A stretch of 64,000 nt of DNA from Pseudomonas sp. R37(2017) (GCF_002113375.1 NZ_NEHO01000006.1:248001-312000), one strand, 5' to 3'. Shown: positions 20,033-29,407, counted from the stretch's first letter. Translations and numbers: made by a program. The notes: generated by a model not told the origin, from the sequence alone.

Positions 20033-21193
20033 ATGAATTTCCAACTGACCCAAGAACAAGAAATGTTGGTGGACTCGGTACGCAGCTTCGTCGAGAAGGA
20101 ACTGCTGCCCTATGAAGAACAAGTCGACCGCGCCGATGAAGTGTCCCCGGAGCTGGCGGCGCAGATTCGCGGCAAGGCGATTGCCGCCGGTTTCTACGCC
20201 TTCAACATGCCCGAAGAAGTGGGCGGCGGTGGCCTGGATTACCTGTCCCAGGCATTGATCGAGCGAGAGCTGTCCAAGGTGTCCTGGGCATTGCACGTGT
20301 TTGTCGCACGGCCGTCGAAAATCCTCATGGCCTGCACCGGCGACCAGATCAACGACTACCTCTTGCCGTGCATCCAGGGTGAAAAGATCGACTGCTTCGC
20401 CTTGACCGAGCCGGGTGCCGGTTCCGACGCCAATGCGATCAAGACGCGCGCCGTGCGTGAAGGCGACGACTTCATTCTCAACGGCAGCAAGCATTTCATC
20501 AGCCACGCCGGCCATGCGGACTTCGCCATTGTCTTCGCCGTCACCGACACCTACGAACACAACGGCAAAAAGCGCAACGCCGTGACTTCGTTCCTGGTCG
20601 ACCGCAACACGCCGGGCATGACCATTCGCCGTGGACCGAAGTGCGTGAGCAACCGTGGTTATCACACCTTCGAAATGTTCTTCGACGACTGCCGTGTGCC
20701 GGCCAGCAAAGTGCTGGGTGAAGTCGGCAAGGGTTGGGACGTGGCCAACGCCTGGCTGACCGCCGGGCGGGTGATGGTCGCCGCCAACTGCGTCGGTCAG
20801 GCCCAGCGCGCACTGGATGTGTCGCTGCAATGGGCGGCGGACCGCAAACAGTTCGGCCAGCCGATTGGCACCTACCAGGGCGTGTCGTTCAAATTGGCCG
20901 ACATGGCCACGCAAATCCGCGCCGCTGAACTGCTGACCCTGCACACCGCGTGGAAAATGGATCAGGGCACCATGACCGATGGCGAGGCCGGCATGGCCAA
21001 GCTGTTCGCCAGTGAAGTGCTCGGCCGTACCGCCGATGAAGCGGTGCAGATCTTCGGTGGCATGGGCCTGATGGACGAAGGTCCGGTGGAGCGCATCTGG
21101 CGTAACGCGCGGATCGAACGGATCTGGGAAGGCACCTCGGAAATCCAGCGCCACATCATTTCCCGCGAGCTGCTGCGGCCGCTGTTGCGCTGA
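20033..21193 (+). CDS. acyl-CoA dehydrogenase
   Basis: 386 residues, the standard length. Visible family motifs are CFALTEPGAGSDANAIKT (FAD/substrate site), LNGSKHFISHAGHAD, and the C-terminal IFGGMGLMDEGPVERIWRNA with IWEGTSEIQ containing the likely catalytic base E366. It introduces a 2,3 double bond into an acyl-CoA and passes electrons to ETF. It lies 41 bp after the crotonase and 18 bp before the acyl-CoA synthetase. Because all three flank 2-ketoarginine decarboxylase, 4-guanidinobutyryl-CoA is a candidate substrate (inference). Confidence 0.88.
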   Translation: MNFQLTQEQEMLVDSVRSFVEKELLPYEEQVDRADEVSPELAAQIRGKAIAAGFYAFNMPEEVGGGGLDYLSQALIERELSKVSWALHVFVARPSKILMACTGDQINDYLLPCIQGEKIDCFALTEPGAGSDANAIKTRAVREGDDFILNGSKHFISHAGHADFAIVFAVTDTYEHNGKKRNAVTSFLVDRNTPGMTIRRGPKCVSNRGYHTFEMFFDDCRVPASKVLGEVGKGWDVANAWLTAGRVMVAANCVGQAQRALDVSLQWAADRKQFGQPIGTYQGVSFKLADMATQIRAAELLTLHTAWKMDQGTMTDGEAGMAKLFASEVLGRTADEAVQIFGGMGLMDEGPVERIWRNARIERIWEGTSEIQRHIISRELLRPLLR

Positions 21194-21211
21194 TCGGCCT
21201 GGAGAATTCCC

Positions 21212-23311
21212 ATGTCCCATACCATTCGTGACAACCTCAAACGCATGCTCGCGCCACAGCACGTGGCGTTCGTCGGTGGCCGCAGCATGGCTCGCGCGCT
21301 CAAGCGCTGTGCCGACGGCGGCTACCAGGGGCAAATGTGGCTGGTCAATCCGCAGCACGACAACCTCGAAGGTGTGCCGTGCGTGCGCAGCGTGGCCGAG
21401 CTGCCTTGCGGGCCGGACGCGGTATTCATCGCCACCAACCGTGAACTCACCCTGACTTGCGTTGCCGAACTGGCTGCCATCGGCGCGGGCGGCGCGATCT
21501 GCTATGCCTCCGGTTTCGCCGAGACCGGCGCCGAAGGCCAGGCCCTGCAACAGCAACTGCTCAAGGCCGCTGGCGACATGGCCTTGCTGGGTCCCAACTG
21601 CTACGGCCTGCTCGACTACCTGCACAGCTCTGCGCTGTGGCCGGTGGCCCACGGTGGCAAAGCGGTGGAGAAGGGCGTGGCGGTGCTGACCCAGAGCGGC
21701 AACTTCGCCTACAACCTGTCCATGAGCGACCGCTCGCTGCCGGTGGCCTACATGGCCTCGGTGGGAAACCAGGCGCAACTGGGCGTGGCTGAACTGATGG
21801 ATGTGTTGCTCGACGAGCCGCGCGTCACGGCGATCGGCCTGCACCTGGAAGGCCTGAAAAACGTGCCGGGTTTCGCTCGTGCCGCACACAAGGCGCTGGA
21901 GAAGGGCATCCCGATCATCGCGCTGAAAACCGGCGTGTCACAGATCGGTGCCGAGCTGGCCCTGAGTCACACCAGTTCGCTGTCCGGTTCCGATGCGCTG
22001 TACGACGCACTGTTCGATCGCCTCGGGGTGATTCGCGTCAGTGGCCCTGTGAGTTTTGTCGAAACCCTCAAAGCCGCTGCCTGCGGCAACCTGCCGACGG
22101 GCAACAGCCTGGTCGCGCTGGCCTGTTCCGGCGGCGATGCCGGGCTGATTGCCGACTATGCCGAACGCAACGACCTGAGCCTGCCCAAACTCGATCAAGG
22201 ACAAGTCGGCGAACTCGCGCAAGTGCTGCCGAGCTACGCCAACCTGGTCAACCCGCTGGATTTCACCACGGCCATCTGGGGCGACGGCGAAGCCTTGAAC
22301 CGCATGCTCGACAGTGCCCTGCGCACTGAAGCCGACGCGGCGATGCTGGTGCTCGACTACCCATCGGAGTTCACCGGCGAGCGCAAGGAGTGCGACCTGC
22401 TGCTGGAGCTGTACTGCGCGGCGTTGCAACGTCACGGCAAGGTCGGTTTTGTCACCTCGGCGTTCCCCGAATTGCTGCCGGCCCATGCTCGCGAGCGTTT
22501 GCACGCGCAAGGTGTCGCGGCGTTGCAGGGCGTTGAAGACGGGTTGGCCGCGTGGGGCCGCATCGCCGGTTATCAGCGCCAGCGCCAGGCGTTGTTGGCG
22601 CTGGGCGAATCGGCGCTGGTCCCGCTATGCCCGCAAGCGCTGGAAGGTGAGGGGCGTTTGCTCAATGAATGGGATTCCAAGCAGGCGTTGAAAGGTTTTG
22701 GCCTGCCGGTTCCGAACGGTGTCTTGAGTAGCCCGGAGCAGGCCCTGAAGGACGCCGAATCACTGGGTTACCCGCTGGTATTGAAAGCGGTCAGCGCCCG
22801 GTTGCCGCACAAGACCGAGGCCGGCGCCGTGGCGCTGAACCTCAAGGACGGCGCGGCATTGAGCGCCGCACTGGAGAAGATGCGCGCCAGCATTGCCGCT
22901 TACGCCCCGGGCGTTGCTTTCGACCAGCTGTTGCTGGAACCGATGGCCAGGCCGCCACTGGCTGAGTTGATCGTTGGTATCAAACGGGAAAACGATTTTG
23001 GCCTGGCCCTGGTGATCGGTGCCGGCGGCATTCTGGTGGAGCTGCTCAAGGACAGTCGCAGCCTGTTGCTGCCGACCACCGACGGCGCCATCCGCAATGC
23101 CTTGCTCAGTCTGCGCAGTGCCCCGTTGCTGCAAGGTTTCCGTGGCCGCGAATCCGCCGACCTCGACGCCCTGGTGACGGCGATCCGTGCCGTGGCCGAT
23201 TACGCCTGCGAAAACGCTGCCCAGTTGCTGGAGCTCGATGTGAACCCATTGTTGGTCGGTGCCGATGGCACGACTGCGGTCGATGCGTTGATCCGCCTCG
23301 GCCATGCGTGA
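21212..23311 (+). CDS. ADP-forming acyl-CoA synthetase (acetate-CoA ligase family)
   Basis: 699 residues, a fused alpha-beta subunit form. Order: CoA-binding Rossmann domain (VAFVGGRSMARALKRC), two succinyl-CoA-synthetase-like domains with the phosphoryl-carrier H253 (LALSHTSSLSGSDALYDA), and a C-terminal ATP-grasp domain (GYPLVLKAVSARLPHKTEAG, ELIVGIKRENDFG). These enzymes form an acyl-CoA from acid, CoA and ATP, or run in reverse. The synthetase overlaps the frame of the next gene's upstream ATG, and the decarboxylase starts 11 bp later. Activation of 4-guanidinobutyrate is the obvious hypothesis from context. Confidence 0.87.
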   Translation: MSHTIRDNLKRMLAPQHVAFVGGRSMARALKRCADGGYQGQMWLVNPQHDNLEGVPCVRSVAELPCGPDAVFIATNRELTLTCVAELAAIGAGGAICYASGFAETGAEGQALQQQLLKAAGDMALLGPNCYGLLDYLHSSALWPVAHGGKAVEKGVAVLTQSGNFAYNLSMSDRSLPVAYMASVGNQAQLGVAELMDVLLDEPRVTAIGLHLEGLKNVPGFARAAHKALEKGIPIIALKTGVSQIGAELALSHTSSLSGSDALYDALFDRLGVIRVSGPVSFVETLKAAACGNLPTGNSLVALACSGGDAGLIADYAERNDLSLPKLDQGQVGELAQVLPSYANLVNPLDFTTAIWGDGEALNRMLDSALRTEADAAMLVLDYPSEFTGERKECDLLLELYCAALQRHGKVGFVTSAFPELLPAHARERLHAQGVAALQGVEDGLAAWGRIAGYQRQRQALLALGESALVPLCPQALEGEGRLLNEWDSKQALKGFGLPVPNGVLSSPEQALKDAESLGYPLVLKAVSARLPHKTEAGAVALNLKDGAALSAALEKMRASIAAYAPGVAFDQLLLEPMARPPLAELIVGIKRENDFGLALVIGAGGILVELLKDSRSLLLPTTDGAIRNALLSLRSAPLLQGFRGRESADLDALVTAIRAVADYACENAAQLLELDVNPLLVGADGTTAVDALIRLGHA

Positions 23312-23321
23312 GGATCTGAAC

Positions 23322-24929
23322 ATGCAAAGCAAAACCTTGACCGGTGGCCAGGCGCTGGTGCGTCTGCTCGCCAACTACGGCGTCGATACCGTGTTCGGTA
23401 TCCCCGGCGTACACACCCTGGAACTTTATCGCGGCTTGCCCGGCAGCGGCATCCGCCATGTGCTGACTCGCCATGAGCAGGGCGCCAGCTTCATGGCCGA
23501 CGGTTATGCCCGGGTCAGCGGCAAACCCGGCGTGTGCTTCGTCATTACCGGCCCCGGCGTGACCAACGCCGCCACCGGCATCGGCCAGGCCTACGCCGAC
23601 TCGATTCCGATGCTGGTGATTTCCAGCGTCAACCACAGCGCCAGCCTCGGCAAGGGCTGGGGCAGCCTGCACGAGTGTCAGGATCAGCGCGCCATGACCG
23701 CGCCGATCACCGCGTTCTCGGCGGTGGCGCTGACCGCCGAGGACCTGCCGGAACTGATCGCCCGTGCCTACGCGGTGTTCGACAGCGAGCGGCCGCGTCC
23801 GGTGCACATCTCGGTGCCGTTGGACGTGCTGGCGGCGCCGATCGCCCGTGACTGGAGCAATGAAGTGGTGCGTCGTCCGGGCCGTGGCCCGGCATCCGCC
23901 ACTGCGCTGGACCAGGCCGTGGCCAGGCTCAACGCTGCCAAACGCCCGATGATCATTGCCGGTGGCGGTGCGCTGAAAGCCACTGACGAATTGCAGGAAA
24001 TCAGCACCCGGCTCGCCGCACCGCTGTTCACCAGCGTCGCTGGCAAAGGCCTGCTGCCACCGGATGCGCCGCTCAACGCCGGTTCCTGCCTGTGCGTAGA
24101 GCCAGGCTGGAACTTCATCGCCGAGGCCGATGTGGTTCTGGCGGTCGGCACCGAAATGGCCGACACCGACTTCTGGCGCGAGCGTTTACCGCTCAATGCC
24201 GAACTGCTGCGCATCGACATCGACCCGCGCAAGTTCAATGACTTCTACCCCTGCGCAGTGGCCTTGCATGGCGACGCCCAACAAACCCTCGGCGGTTTGC
24301 TTGAGCGACTGCCGAGCGACGTGCGCGATGCCAGCGCAGCGGTTGCCTCGGTCGCCGCCCTGCGTGAAGCGGTCAAGGCCAGCCATGGTCCGTTGCAGTC
24401 GATCCATCAATCGATTCTTGACCGCATTGCTGCAGAACTGCCGGAAAACGCCTTCATCAGCACCGACATGACCCAGCTTGCGTATACGGGTAACTACGCC
24501 TTTGACAGCCTGGCTCCCCGCAGTTGGTTGCACCCGACGGGCTACGGCACCCTGGGTTACGGTCTGCCGGCCGGGATCGGGGCCAAGTTCGGCGCGCCCC
24601 AGCGTCCGGGGCTGGTGCTGGTCGGTGACGGCGGTTTTCTCTATACCGCCCAGGAGCTGGCCACGGCTGTTGAAGAACTGGACAGCCCGCTGGTGGTGCT
24701 GCTGTGGAACAACGATGCGCTGGGGCAGATCCGCGACGACATGCTCGGCCTGGACATCGAGCCCATCGGCGTACTGCCGCGCAACCCGGATTTCGCAGCC
24801 CTCGCTCGTGCGTTCGGCTGCACCGTGACCCAGCCGCAGAACCTCGCGGAACTGCAAACCGACCTGCGCCATGGCTTCACTCGCAATGGTGTCACCCTGA
24901 TCGAGCTCAAGCATGCTTGCGTTCGCTGA
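23322..24929 (+). CDS. aruI: thiamine-diphosphate enzyme, 2-ketoarginine decarboxylase
   Basis: 535 residues; the ATG at 23322 follows GAGGA, better than 23304. This is an acetolactate-synthase-like ThDP protein: FGIPGVHTLELYRGLP, the cofactor-activating E52 in LTRHEQGASFMADGYAR, a central Rossmann domain, and the ThDP/Mg motif GDGGFLYTAQ ... LLWNNDALGQ. Lying between the CoA genes and an aminotransferase, it corresponds to AruI, which decarboxylates 2-ketoarginine to 4-guanidinobutyraldehyde in the cytoplasm. A mis-annotation as acetolactate synthase would be easy; the context argues against it. Confidence 0.88.
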   Translation: MQSKTLTGGQALVRLLANYGVDTVFGIPGVHTLELYRGLPGSGIRHVLTRHEQGASFMADGYARVSGKPGVCFVITGPGVTNAATGIGQAYADSIPMLVISSVNHSASLGKGWGSLHECQDQRAMTAPITAFSAVALTAEDLPELIARAYAVFDSERPRPVHISVPLDVLAAPIARDWSNEVVRRPGRGPASATALDQAVARLNAAKRPMIIAGGGALKATDELQEISTRLAAPLFTSVAGKGLLPPDAPLNAGSCLCVEPGWNFIAEADVVLAVGTEMADTDFWRERLPLNAELLRIDIDPRKFNDFYPCAVALHGDAQQTLGGLLERLPSDVRDASAAVASVAALREAVKASHGPLQSIHQSILDRIAAELPENAFISTDMTQLAYTGNYAFDSLAPRSWLHPTGYGTLGYGLPAGIGAKFGAPQRPGLVLVGDGGFLYTAQELATAVEELDSPLVVLLWNNDALGQIRDDMLGLDIEPIGVLPRNPDFAALARAFGCTVTQPQNLAELQTDLRHGFTRNGVTLIELKHACVR

Positions 24930-24933
24930 ATTC

Positions 24934-25063
24934 ACTGTAGGAGCGAGTGCCCGCTTGCGGCAAGCTCGCGATGGACGTCAACGATGACACTGGCGGCCTG
25001 ACACCCCGCGGTGCCTGTGCCGCCATCGCGAGCATGCCGCAAGCGGGCACCCGCTCCTACAAG
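24934..25063. repeat. REP/BIME element inside the aru gene cluster
   Basis: Inverted REP pair (CTGTAGGAGCGAGTGCCCGC and GCGGGCACCCGCTCCTACAA) filling almost all of the 158 bp between aruI and aruH. It starts only 5 bp after the aruI stop, so it lies within the presumed transcript. Confidence 0.9.
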
Positions 25064-25087
25064 GATCATGTTTATAGGAGGAAGGCC

Positions 25088-26278
25088 ATGCGCTTTTCCG
25101 ATCTGACTCAACGAATCGCCGGCGATGGCGCCGCCGCGTGGGACATTCACTACCGCGCCCTGGCGCTGCGCGAGCAAGGCCAGGACATTCTGCTGTTGTC
25201 CGTGGGCGACCCGGATTTCGACACGCCGCAGCCTATCGTGCAGGGCGCCATCGACAGCCTGCTCAATGGCAACACCCATTACGCCGAAGTGCGCGGCAAG
25301 CGTGCCCTGCGCGAAGCCATCGCCCGGCGTCATCAACAACGCAGCGGCCAATCGGTGTCGGCGGACCAGGTCACCGTCCTGGCCGGGGCGCAATGTGCGC
25401 TGTTCAGCGTGGCCCAATGCGTGCTCAACCCCGGTGACGAGGTGATCGTCGCCGAACCGATGTACGTCACCTACGAAGCCGTGTTCGGTGCCTGCGGCGC
25501 CGTGGTGGTGCCGGTACCGGTGCGCTCGGAAAACGACTTTCGCGTGCTGCCCGAAGATGTCGCCGCGCGTATCACCCCTCGTACCCGTGCGCTGGCGCTG
25601 AACAGCCCGCACAATCCGTCCGGCGCCAGTCTGCCGCGCAGCACCTGGGCCGCCTTGGCCGAGTTGTGCATTGCCCATGACCTGTGGCTGATTTCCGACG
25701 AGGTCTACAGCGAATTGCTGTTCGAAGGCGAGCACGTCAGCCCGGCGAGTCTGCCGGGCATGGCCGAGCGCACCGCGACTCTCAACAGTCTGTCGAAATC
25801 CCATGCCATGACCGGTTGGCGCGTGGGTTGGGTGGTGGCGCCGCCATCCCTGGCCGCGCACCTGGAAAACCTCGCGCTGTGCATGCTCTACGGCTCGCCG
25901 GATTTCGTACAGGACGCCGCCGTGATTGCCCTGGAAAGCAACCTGCCGGAGCTCGACGCCATGCGCGAAGCCTATCGCCAGCGGCGCGATCTGGTGTGCG
26001 ACAGCCTGGCCGATTGCCCCGGCGTGCGGGCGTTGAAACCCGACGGCGGGATGTTCGTGATGCTCGATGTTCGTCAGACCGGGCTCAGCGCCCAGGCGTT
26101 CGCCGACCGTTTGCTGGATCGTCATGGCGTGTCGGTATTGGCTGGCGAGGCTTTCGGTCCGAGCGCGGCGGGGCATATTCGACTCGGCCTGGTGGTCGGC
26201 GCCGAACCGCTGCGCGATGCCTGCCAGCGCATTGCCCGTTGTGCCCGAGAATTGATGGAGGCCCAGGCTCATGCTTGA
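25088..26278 (+). CDS. aruH: arginine:pyruvate transaminase
   Basis: 396 residues, started at the ATG at 25088 after AGGAGGAAG. Class I/II aminotransferase fold: SVGDPDFDTPQPIVQG near the N-terminus, ALNSPHNPSGASLPR, the tyrosine/aspartate region LISDEVYSELLFEG, and the PLP lysine K237 in SLSKSHAMTGWRVGW. Placed next to AruI, it matches AruH, which transfers the alpha-amino group of arginine to pyruvate giving 2-ketoarginine and alanine. Overlaps the following dehydrogenase gene by 8 bp. Confidence 0.88.
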   Translation: MRFSDLTQRIAGDGAAAWDIHYRALALREQGQDILLLSVGDPDFDTPQPIVQGAIDSLLNGNTHYAEVRGKRALREAIARRHQQRSGQSVSADQVTVLAGAQCALFSVAQCVLNPGDEVIVAEPMYVTYEAVFGACGAVVVPVPVRSENDFRVLPEDVAARITPRTRALALNSPHNPSGASLPRSTWAALAELCIAHDLWLISDEVYSELLFEGEHVSPASLPGMAERTATLNSLSKSHAMTGWRVGWVVAPPSLAAHLENLALCMLYGSPDFVQDAAVIALESNLPELDAMREAYRQRRDLVCDSLADCPGVRALKPDGGMFVMLDVRQTGLSAQAFADRLLDRHGVSVLAGEAFGPSAAGHIRLGLVVGAEPLRDACQRIARCARELMEAQAHA

Positions 26279-27686
26279 CCACAAGACACTGTTTATTGAT
26301 GGACGCTGGCAGAAACCGTCGGGGCAGGGCATCGCCGAGGTGATCAACCCGGCGACCGAGCAGGTGTGCGGCAGTGTTCCGCTGGGTGACGAACGCGATG
26401 TCGAAAACGCCGTTGCGGCTGCCCGCCGGGCCTTTGCTTCATGGTCGCGTACGCCGTCCAGCGTACGTGCCGGCTACATCCGTGCCTTGACCGAGCAATT
26501 GCGGGCCCGTGCCGATGAGATGGCAACGGTCATCACCACGGAATTGGGTATGCCGGTGCAATGGTGCCGCTCGGTGCAGGTCGACGGGCCGATCATCGGC
26601 CTTGAGCAATACGTTGAACTCGCGGGGCTGATGGACGAAGTGCGCGAAGTCGGCAATTCCCTGGTGATCCGCGAAGCGGTGGGTGTCTGCGCGTTCATCA
26701 ACCCGTGGAATTACCCGTTGCACCAGCTGATCGGCAAACTCGCCCCGGCCCTGGCCGCCGGCTGCACGGTGGTGGTCAAGCCGAGCCAGGACACGCCGCT
26801 GCATGCATTCCTGTTGGCGCAAATGATCGAGGACATCGGCCTGCCGGCGGGGGTGTTCAACCTGGTCAGCGGGCCCGGCTCGAAAGTCGGCGAGGCGCTG
26901 GCCAAGCACCCGGACGTGGATATGGTGTCGTTCACCGGCTCCACCGGCGCCGGCGTTCGTGTGGCGCAGGCTGCGGCACCTTCGGTCAAGCGTGTGTGCC
27001 TGGAACTGGGTGGCAAGTCGCCGTTGCTGATCGCCGAGGATGCGGATCTCGCCGCAGCCGTGCGCTACGGCGTGCAGGATGTGATGATCAACTCTGGCCA
27101 GACCTGCACCGCGTTGACCCGCATGCTGCTGCCGGCCAGTCGCTACGCCGAGGCCGTCGAACTGGCGTTGGCGGAAACCTTGAGCCTGCGCATGGGCGAC
27201 CCTCTGGACCCGCAAAGCTTCCTCGGCCCGATGTGTTCGGCCGGGCAGCGGCGCACCGTTCTCGACTACGTCAAGGTTGGCCAACAGGAAGGCGCACGGC
27301 TGCTGTGTGGCGGTGAAACGCCGTCGGCCTTCGAACGCGGCTTCTATGTCAGCCCGACGCTGTTCGTCGATGTCGACAACCGCATGCGCATCGCCCAGGA
27401 AGAAATCTTCGGCCCGGTGCTGTGCCTGATTCCTTACACCGACGAAGCACAGGCGATCCAGATCGCCAACGACTCGCCGTTCGGCCTGTCCAGCGGCGTG
27501 TGGGCCGGCAGTGCCGAGCGCGCCTTGCATCTGGGGCGGCAGATGCGCGCCGGGCAATGCTTCGTCAATGGCGCGACATTCAATTATCAGGCGCCGTTCG
27601 GTGGCTACAAGCAGTCGGGTAACGGTCGCGAATGGGGTGAGGAGGGGCTGAACGAGTTCGTCGAAGTGAAGGCGATCCAGGTGTGA
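26271..27686 (+). CDS. aldehyde dehydrogenase, probable 4-guanidinobutyraldehyde dehydrogenase
   Basis: 471 residues of the NAD(P)-dependent ALDH superfamily. Visible are NPWNYPLHQLIGKLAPALAA, VSFTGSTGAG, the general-base E245 in LELGGKSPLL and the nucleophile C279 in NSGQTCTALTR. It overlaps aruH, so the two are coupled. The product of AruI is 4-guanidinobutyraldehyde, and an ALDH at this position would oxidise it to 4-guanidinobutyrate. In P. aeruginosa this step is credited to KauB encoded elsewhere, so a dedicated local enzyme is notable. Confidence 0.86.
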   Translation: MLDHKTLFIDGRWQKPSGQGIAEVINPATEQVCGSVPLGDERDVENAVAAARRAFASWSRTPSSVRAGYIRALTEQLRARADEMATVITTELGMPVQWCRSVQVDGPIIGLEQYVELAGLMDEVREVGNSLVIREAVGVCAFINPWNYPLHQLIGKLAPALAAGCTVVVKPSQDTPLHAFLLAQMIEDIGLPAGVFNLVSGPGSKVGEALAKHPDVDMVSFTGSTGAGVRVAQAAAPSVKRVCLELGGKSPLLIAEDADLAAAVRYGVQDVMINSGQTCTALTRMLLPASRYAEAVELALAETLSLRMGDPLDPQSFLGPMCSAGQRRTVLDYVKVGQQEGARLLCGGETPSAFERGFYVSPTLFVDVDNRMRIAQEEIFGPVLCLIPYTDEAQAIQIANDSPFGLSSGVWAGSAERALHLGRQMRAGQCFVNGATFNYQAPFGGYKQSGNGREWGEEGLNEFVEVKAIQV

Positions 27687-27772
27687 CGGTTGGCGATTCA
27701 GATTGCTCATCACCCGTGATATCGCTACTCCACACTTTCAACCGATACGCTGGAAAAGTCTAAGGAACCACC

Positions 27773-28474
27773 ATGAAAGTACTGATCGTCCACGCTCACC
27801 CGGAGCCGCAATCCTTCACCGCCGCCCTGCGTGACCAGGCCGTGGCCACCCTTCAGGCCCAGGGCCACGAAGTGCAGGTCAGCGACCTGTACAAAATGAA
27901 CTGGAACCCGGTGGCCAGCGACGCGGACTTCTCGAGTCGGGAAAACCCGGAGTACCTGGTCTACGCCCTGGAACAACGCCTGGGCGTGAAGAGCCAGTCG
28001 CTGGCGCCGGACATCCAGGCAGAACTTGATAAACTCTTGTGGGCCGACCTGCTGATCCTCAACTTCCCGATTTTCTGGTTCTCCGCCCCGGCCATGCTCA
28101 AGGGCTGGATCGACCGGGTGCTGGTATCGGGCATTTGCTATGGCGGCAAGCGCTTCTACGATCAGGGCGGCCTGGCCGGCAAGAAAGCGCTGGTGACGGT
28201 GACCCTGGGCGGTCGCGAGCACATGTTCGGCGAAGGCGCGATTCACGGCCCGCTGGAAGACATGCTGCGGCCGATCCTGCGCGGCACGCTGGCTTACGTC
28301 GGGTTCGAGGTGCTGGAGCCTTTCGTGGCCTGGCATGTGCCCTACATCAGTGAAGAGGCGCGCCAACAATTTCTGGTCGATTACGGCCAGCGCTTGCATC
28401 ACCTGAGCGACGACCAGCCGCTGGTGTTTCCGAAGCTGTCGCAGTTCGATGACAAGCTCTACCCGCTGACCTGA
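27773..28474 (+). CDS. NAD(P)H quinone oxidoreductase, flavodoxin-2 fold
   Basis: 233 residues. The flavodoxin_2 family pattern is clear: KVLIVHAHPEPQSFTAALRD at the start, then LLILNFPIFWFSAPAMLKGW and DRVLVSGICYGG, which bind FAD, and TLGGREHMFGEGA. Relatives (NQO1-like, MdaB, KefF) reduce quinones with two electrons in the cytoplasm. It closes the aru cluster, as a quinone oxidoreductase does in P. aeruginosa, but its metabolic link to arginine is not clear. The REP pair immediately downstream marks the end of the cluster. Confidence 0.85.
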   Translation: MKVLIVHAHPEPQSFTAALRDQAVATLQAQGHEVQVSDLYKMNWNPVASDADFSSRENPEYLVYALEQRLGVKSQSLAPDIQAELDKLLWADLLILNFPIFWFSAPAMLKGWIDRVLVSGICYGGKRFYDQGGLAGKKALVTVTLGGREHMFGEGAIHGPLEDMLRPILRGTLAYVGFEVLEPFVAWHVPYISEEARQQFLVDYGQRLHHLSDDQPLVFPKLSQFDDKLYPLT

Positions 28475-28490
28475 CCACACCACATCCTCT

Positions 28491-28591
28491 CTGTAGGAGC
28501 GAGCATGCTCGCGATGGTGGTTCAGCCAACACAAATGTTGAAGCTGATACCCTCATCGCGAGCATGCCGCAAGCGCGCACCCGCTCCTGCA
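28491..28591. repeat. REP/BIME element (inverted pair)
   Basis: CTGTAGGAGCGAGCATGCTC on the left and a diverged right unit GCATGCCGCAAGCGCGCACC ending CGCTCCTGCA. It follows the last aru-cluster gene. Confidence 0.85.
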
Positions 28592-28731
28592 TCGCAAATC
28601 CTTCCCCGTGGAGCGAGTGAACTACACTTTTCAATTGCTCCATCCAATCGGTAGGCGACGCATGGGCGTTGTTTGCCGCCGCCAGTCGATCCAAAGGCTT
28701 GCCCGTTGCGGCAAACCTGTCGGAGGTCATC

Positions 28732-29187
28732 ATGAAAAGGTTTTCACCGGTCAGCCTGTGCATCGCCCTGTCGGTTTTGAGCGCCCCGGTATGGGCGCAA
28801 ACGGTAGTGCCGATGAAAGGGCAAAGTTCGCAACAAACCCAGGCCGACATGAACGAATGCAACAGCATCGCCGCCAGCCAAAGCACCTCGACGTCGTCCT
28901 CGTCTTCCGGCGGGAGGCTCAAGGGCGCTGCTGCAGGCGCCGCCGCCGGCGCGGCCGCGGCCCAGGTACGCGGCAATCAGCATGACGAGGTTTATGACCG
29001 CGTCGATAGTGATGTGCAACAGGAATACCGCCAGAACCGCGCCAAGGAAACAGCGGCGGCCGGCATGGTGGTCGGTGGTTCACGTCAGCGCCAGGAACGC
29101 CGGGCGGATGCGAAAACCACACAGGCAAACACCGCGACGGCTTACACCAGCTGTTTGCAGGGCAAGGGTTATCAGGTCAACCCTTGA
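28732..29187 (+). CDS. exported glycine-zipper-like protein
   Basis: 151 residues; the ATG at 28732 follows GGAGG. A signal peptide ends VWAQ, and the mature chain starts TVVPMKGQSSQQTQ. A serine tract is followed by an alanine/glycine-rich segment (GRLKGAAAGAAAGAAAAQVR) and then EYRQNRAKETAAAGMVVGGSRQRQ, giving two short glycine-zipper hairpins. It is paralogous to the protein at 38084-38548: both have VVP[ML]KGQ, QHDEVYD or QHENVYD, YRQNRA and a C-terminal S-x-L-Q-x-x-GY motif. Function unknown; the family is usually envelope-associated. Confidence 0.75.
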   Translation: MKRFSPVSLCIALSVLSAPVWAQTVVPMKGQSSQQTQADMNECNSIAASQSTSTSSSSSGGRLKGAAAGAAAGAAAAQVRGNQHDEVYDRVDSDVQQEYRQNRAKETAAAGMVVGGSRQRQERRADAKTTQANTATAYTSCLQGKGYQVNP

Positions 29188-29203
29188 GGTATGGAACACC
29201 CTA

Positions 29204-29306
29204 TCTGTAGGAGCGAGCACGCTCGCGATGGTCGTTAACGATAACGCGTGTTTACTGGTTGAACGCGGCGCTATTGAGTCCATCGCGAGCATGCTCGCTC
29301 CTACAG
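29204..29306. repeat. REP/BIME element (inverted pair)
   Basis: CTGTAGGAGCGAGCACGCTC and GCGAGCATGCTCGCTCCTAC with the CGATAACGC spacer motif, 17 bp after the glycine-zipper gene. Confidence 0.9.
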
Positions 29307-29407
29307 GGCCTGAGACAGTCTGTAGCTCGGATCTGACAACCGTTCATCGCTGAACTACGCTGCGTACGCACCCTCGATTTGAATTTTGTGAAGCAAGGAT
29401 CTGACAC

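Noticed and set aside
19622-21889. Minus-strand frame of 755 codons opposite crotonase and acyl-CoA dehydrogenase.
   Set aside because: It spans several true plus-strand genes with complete motifs.
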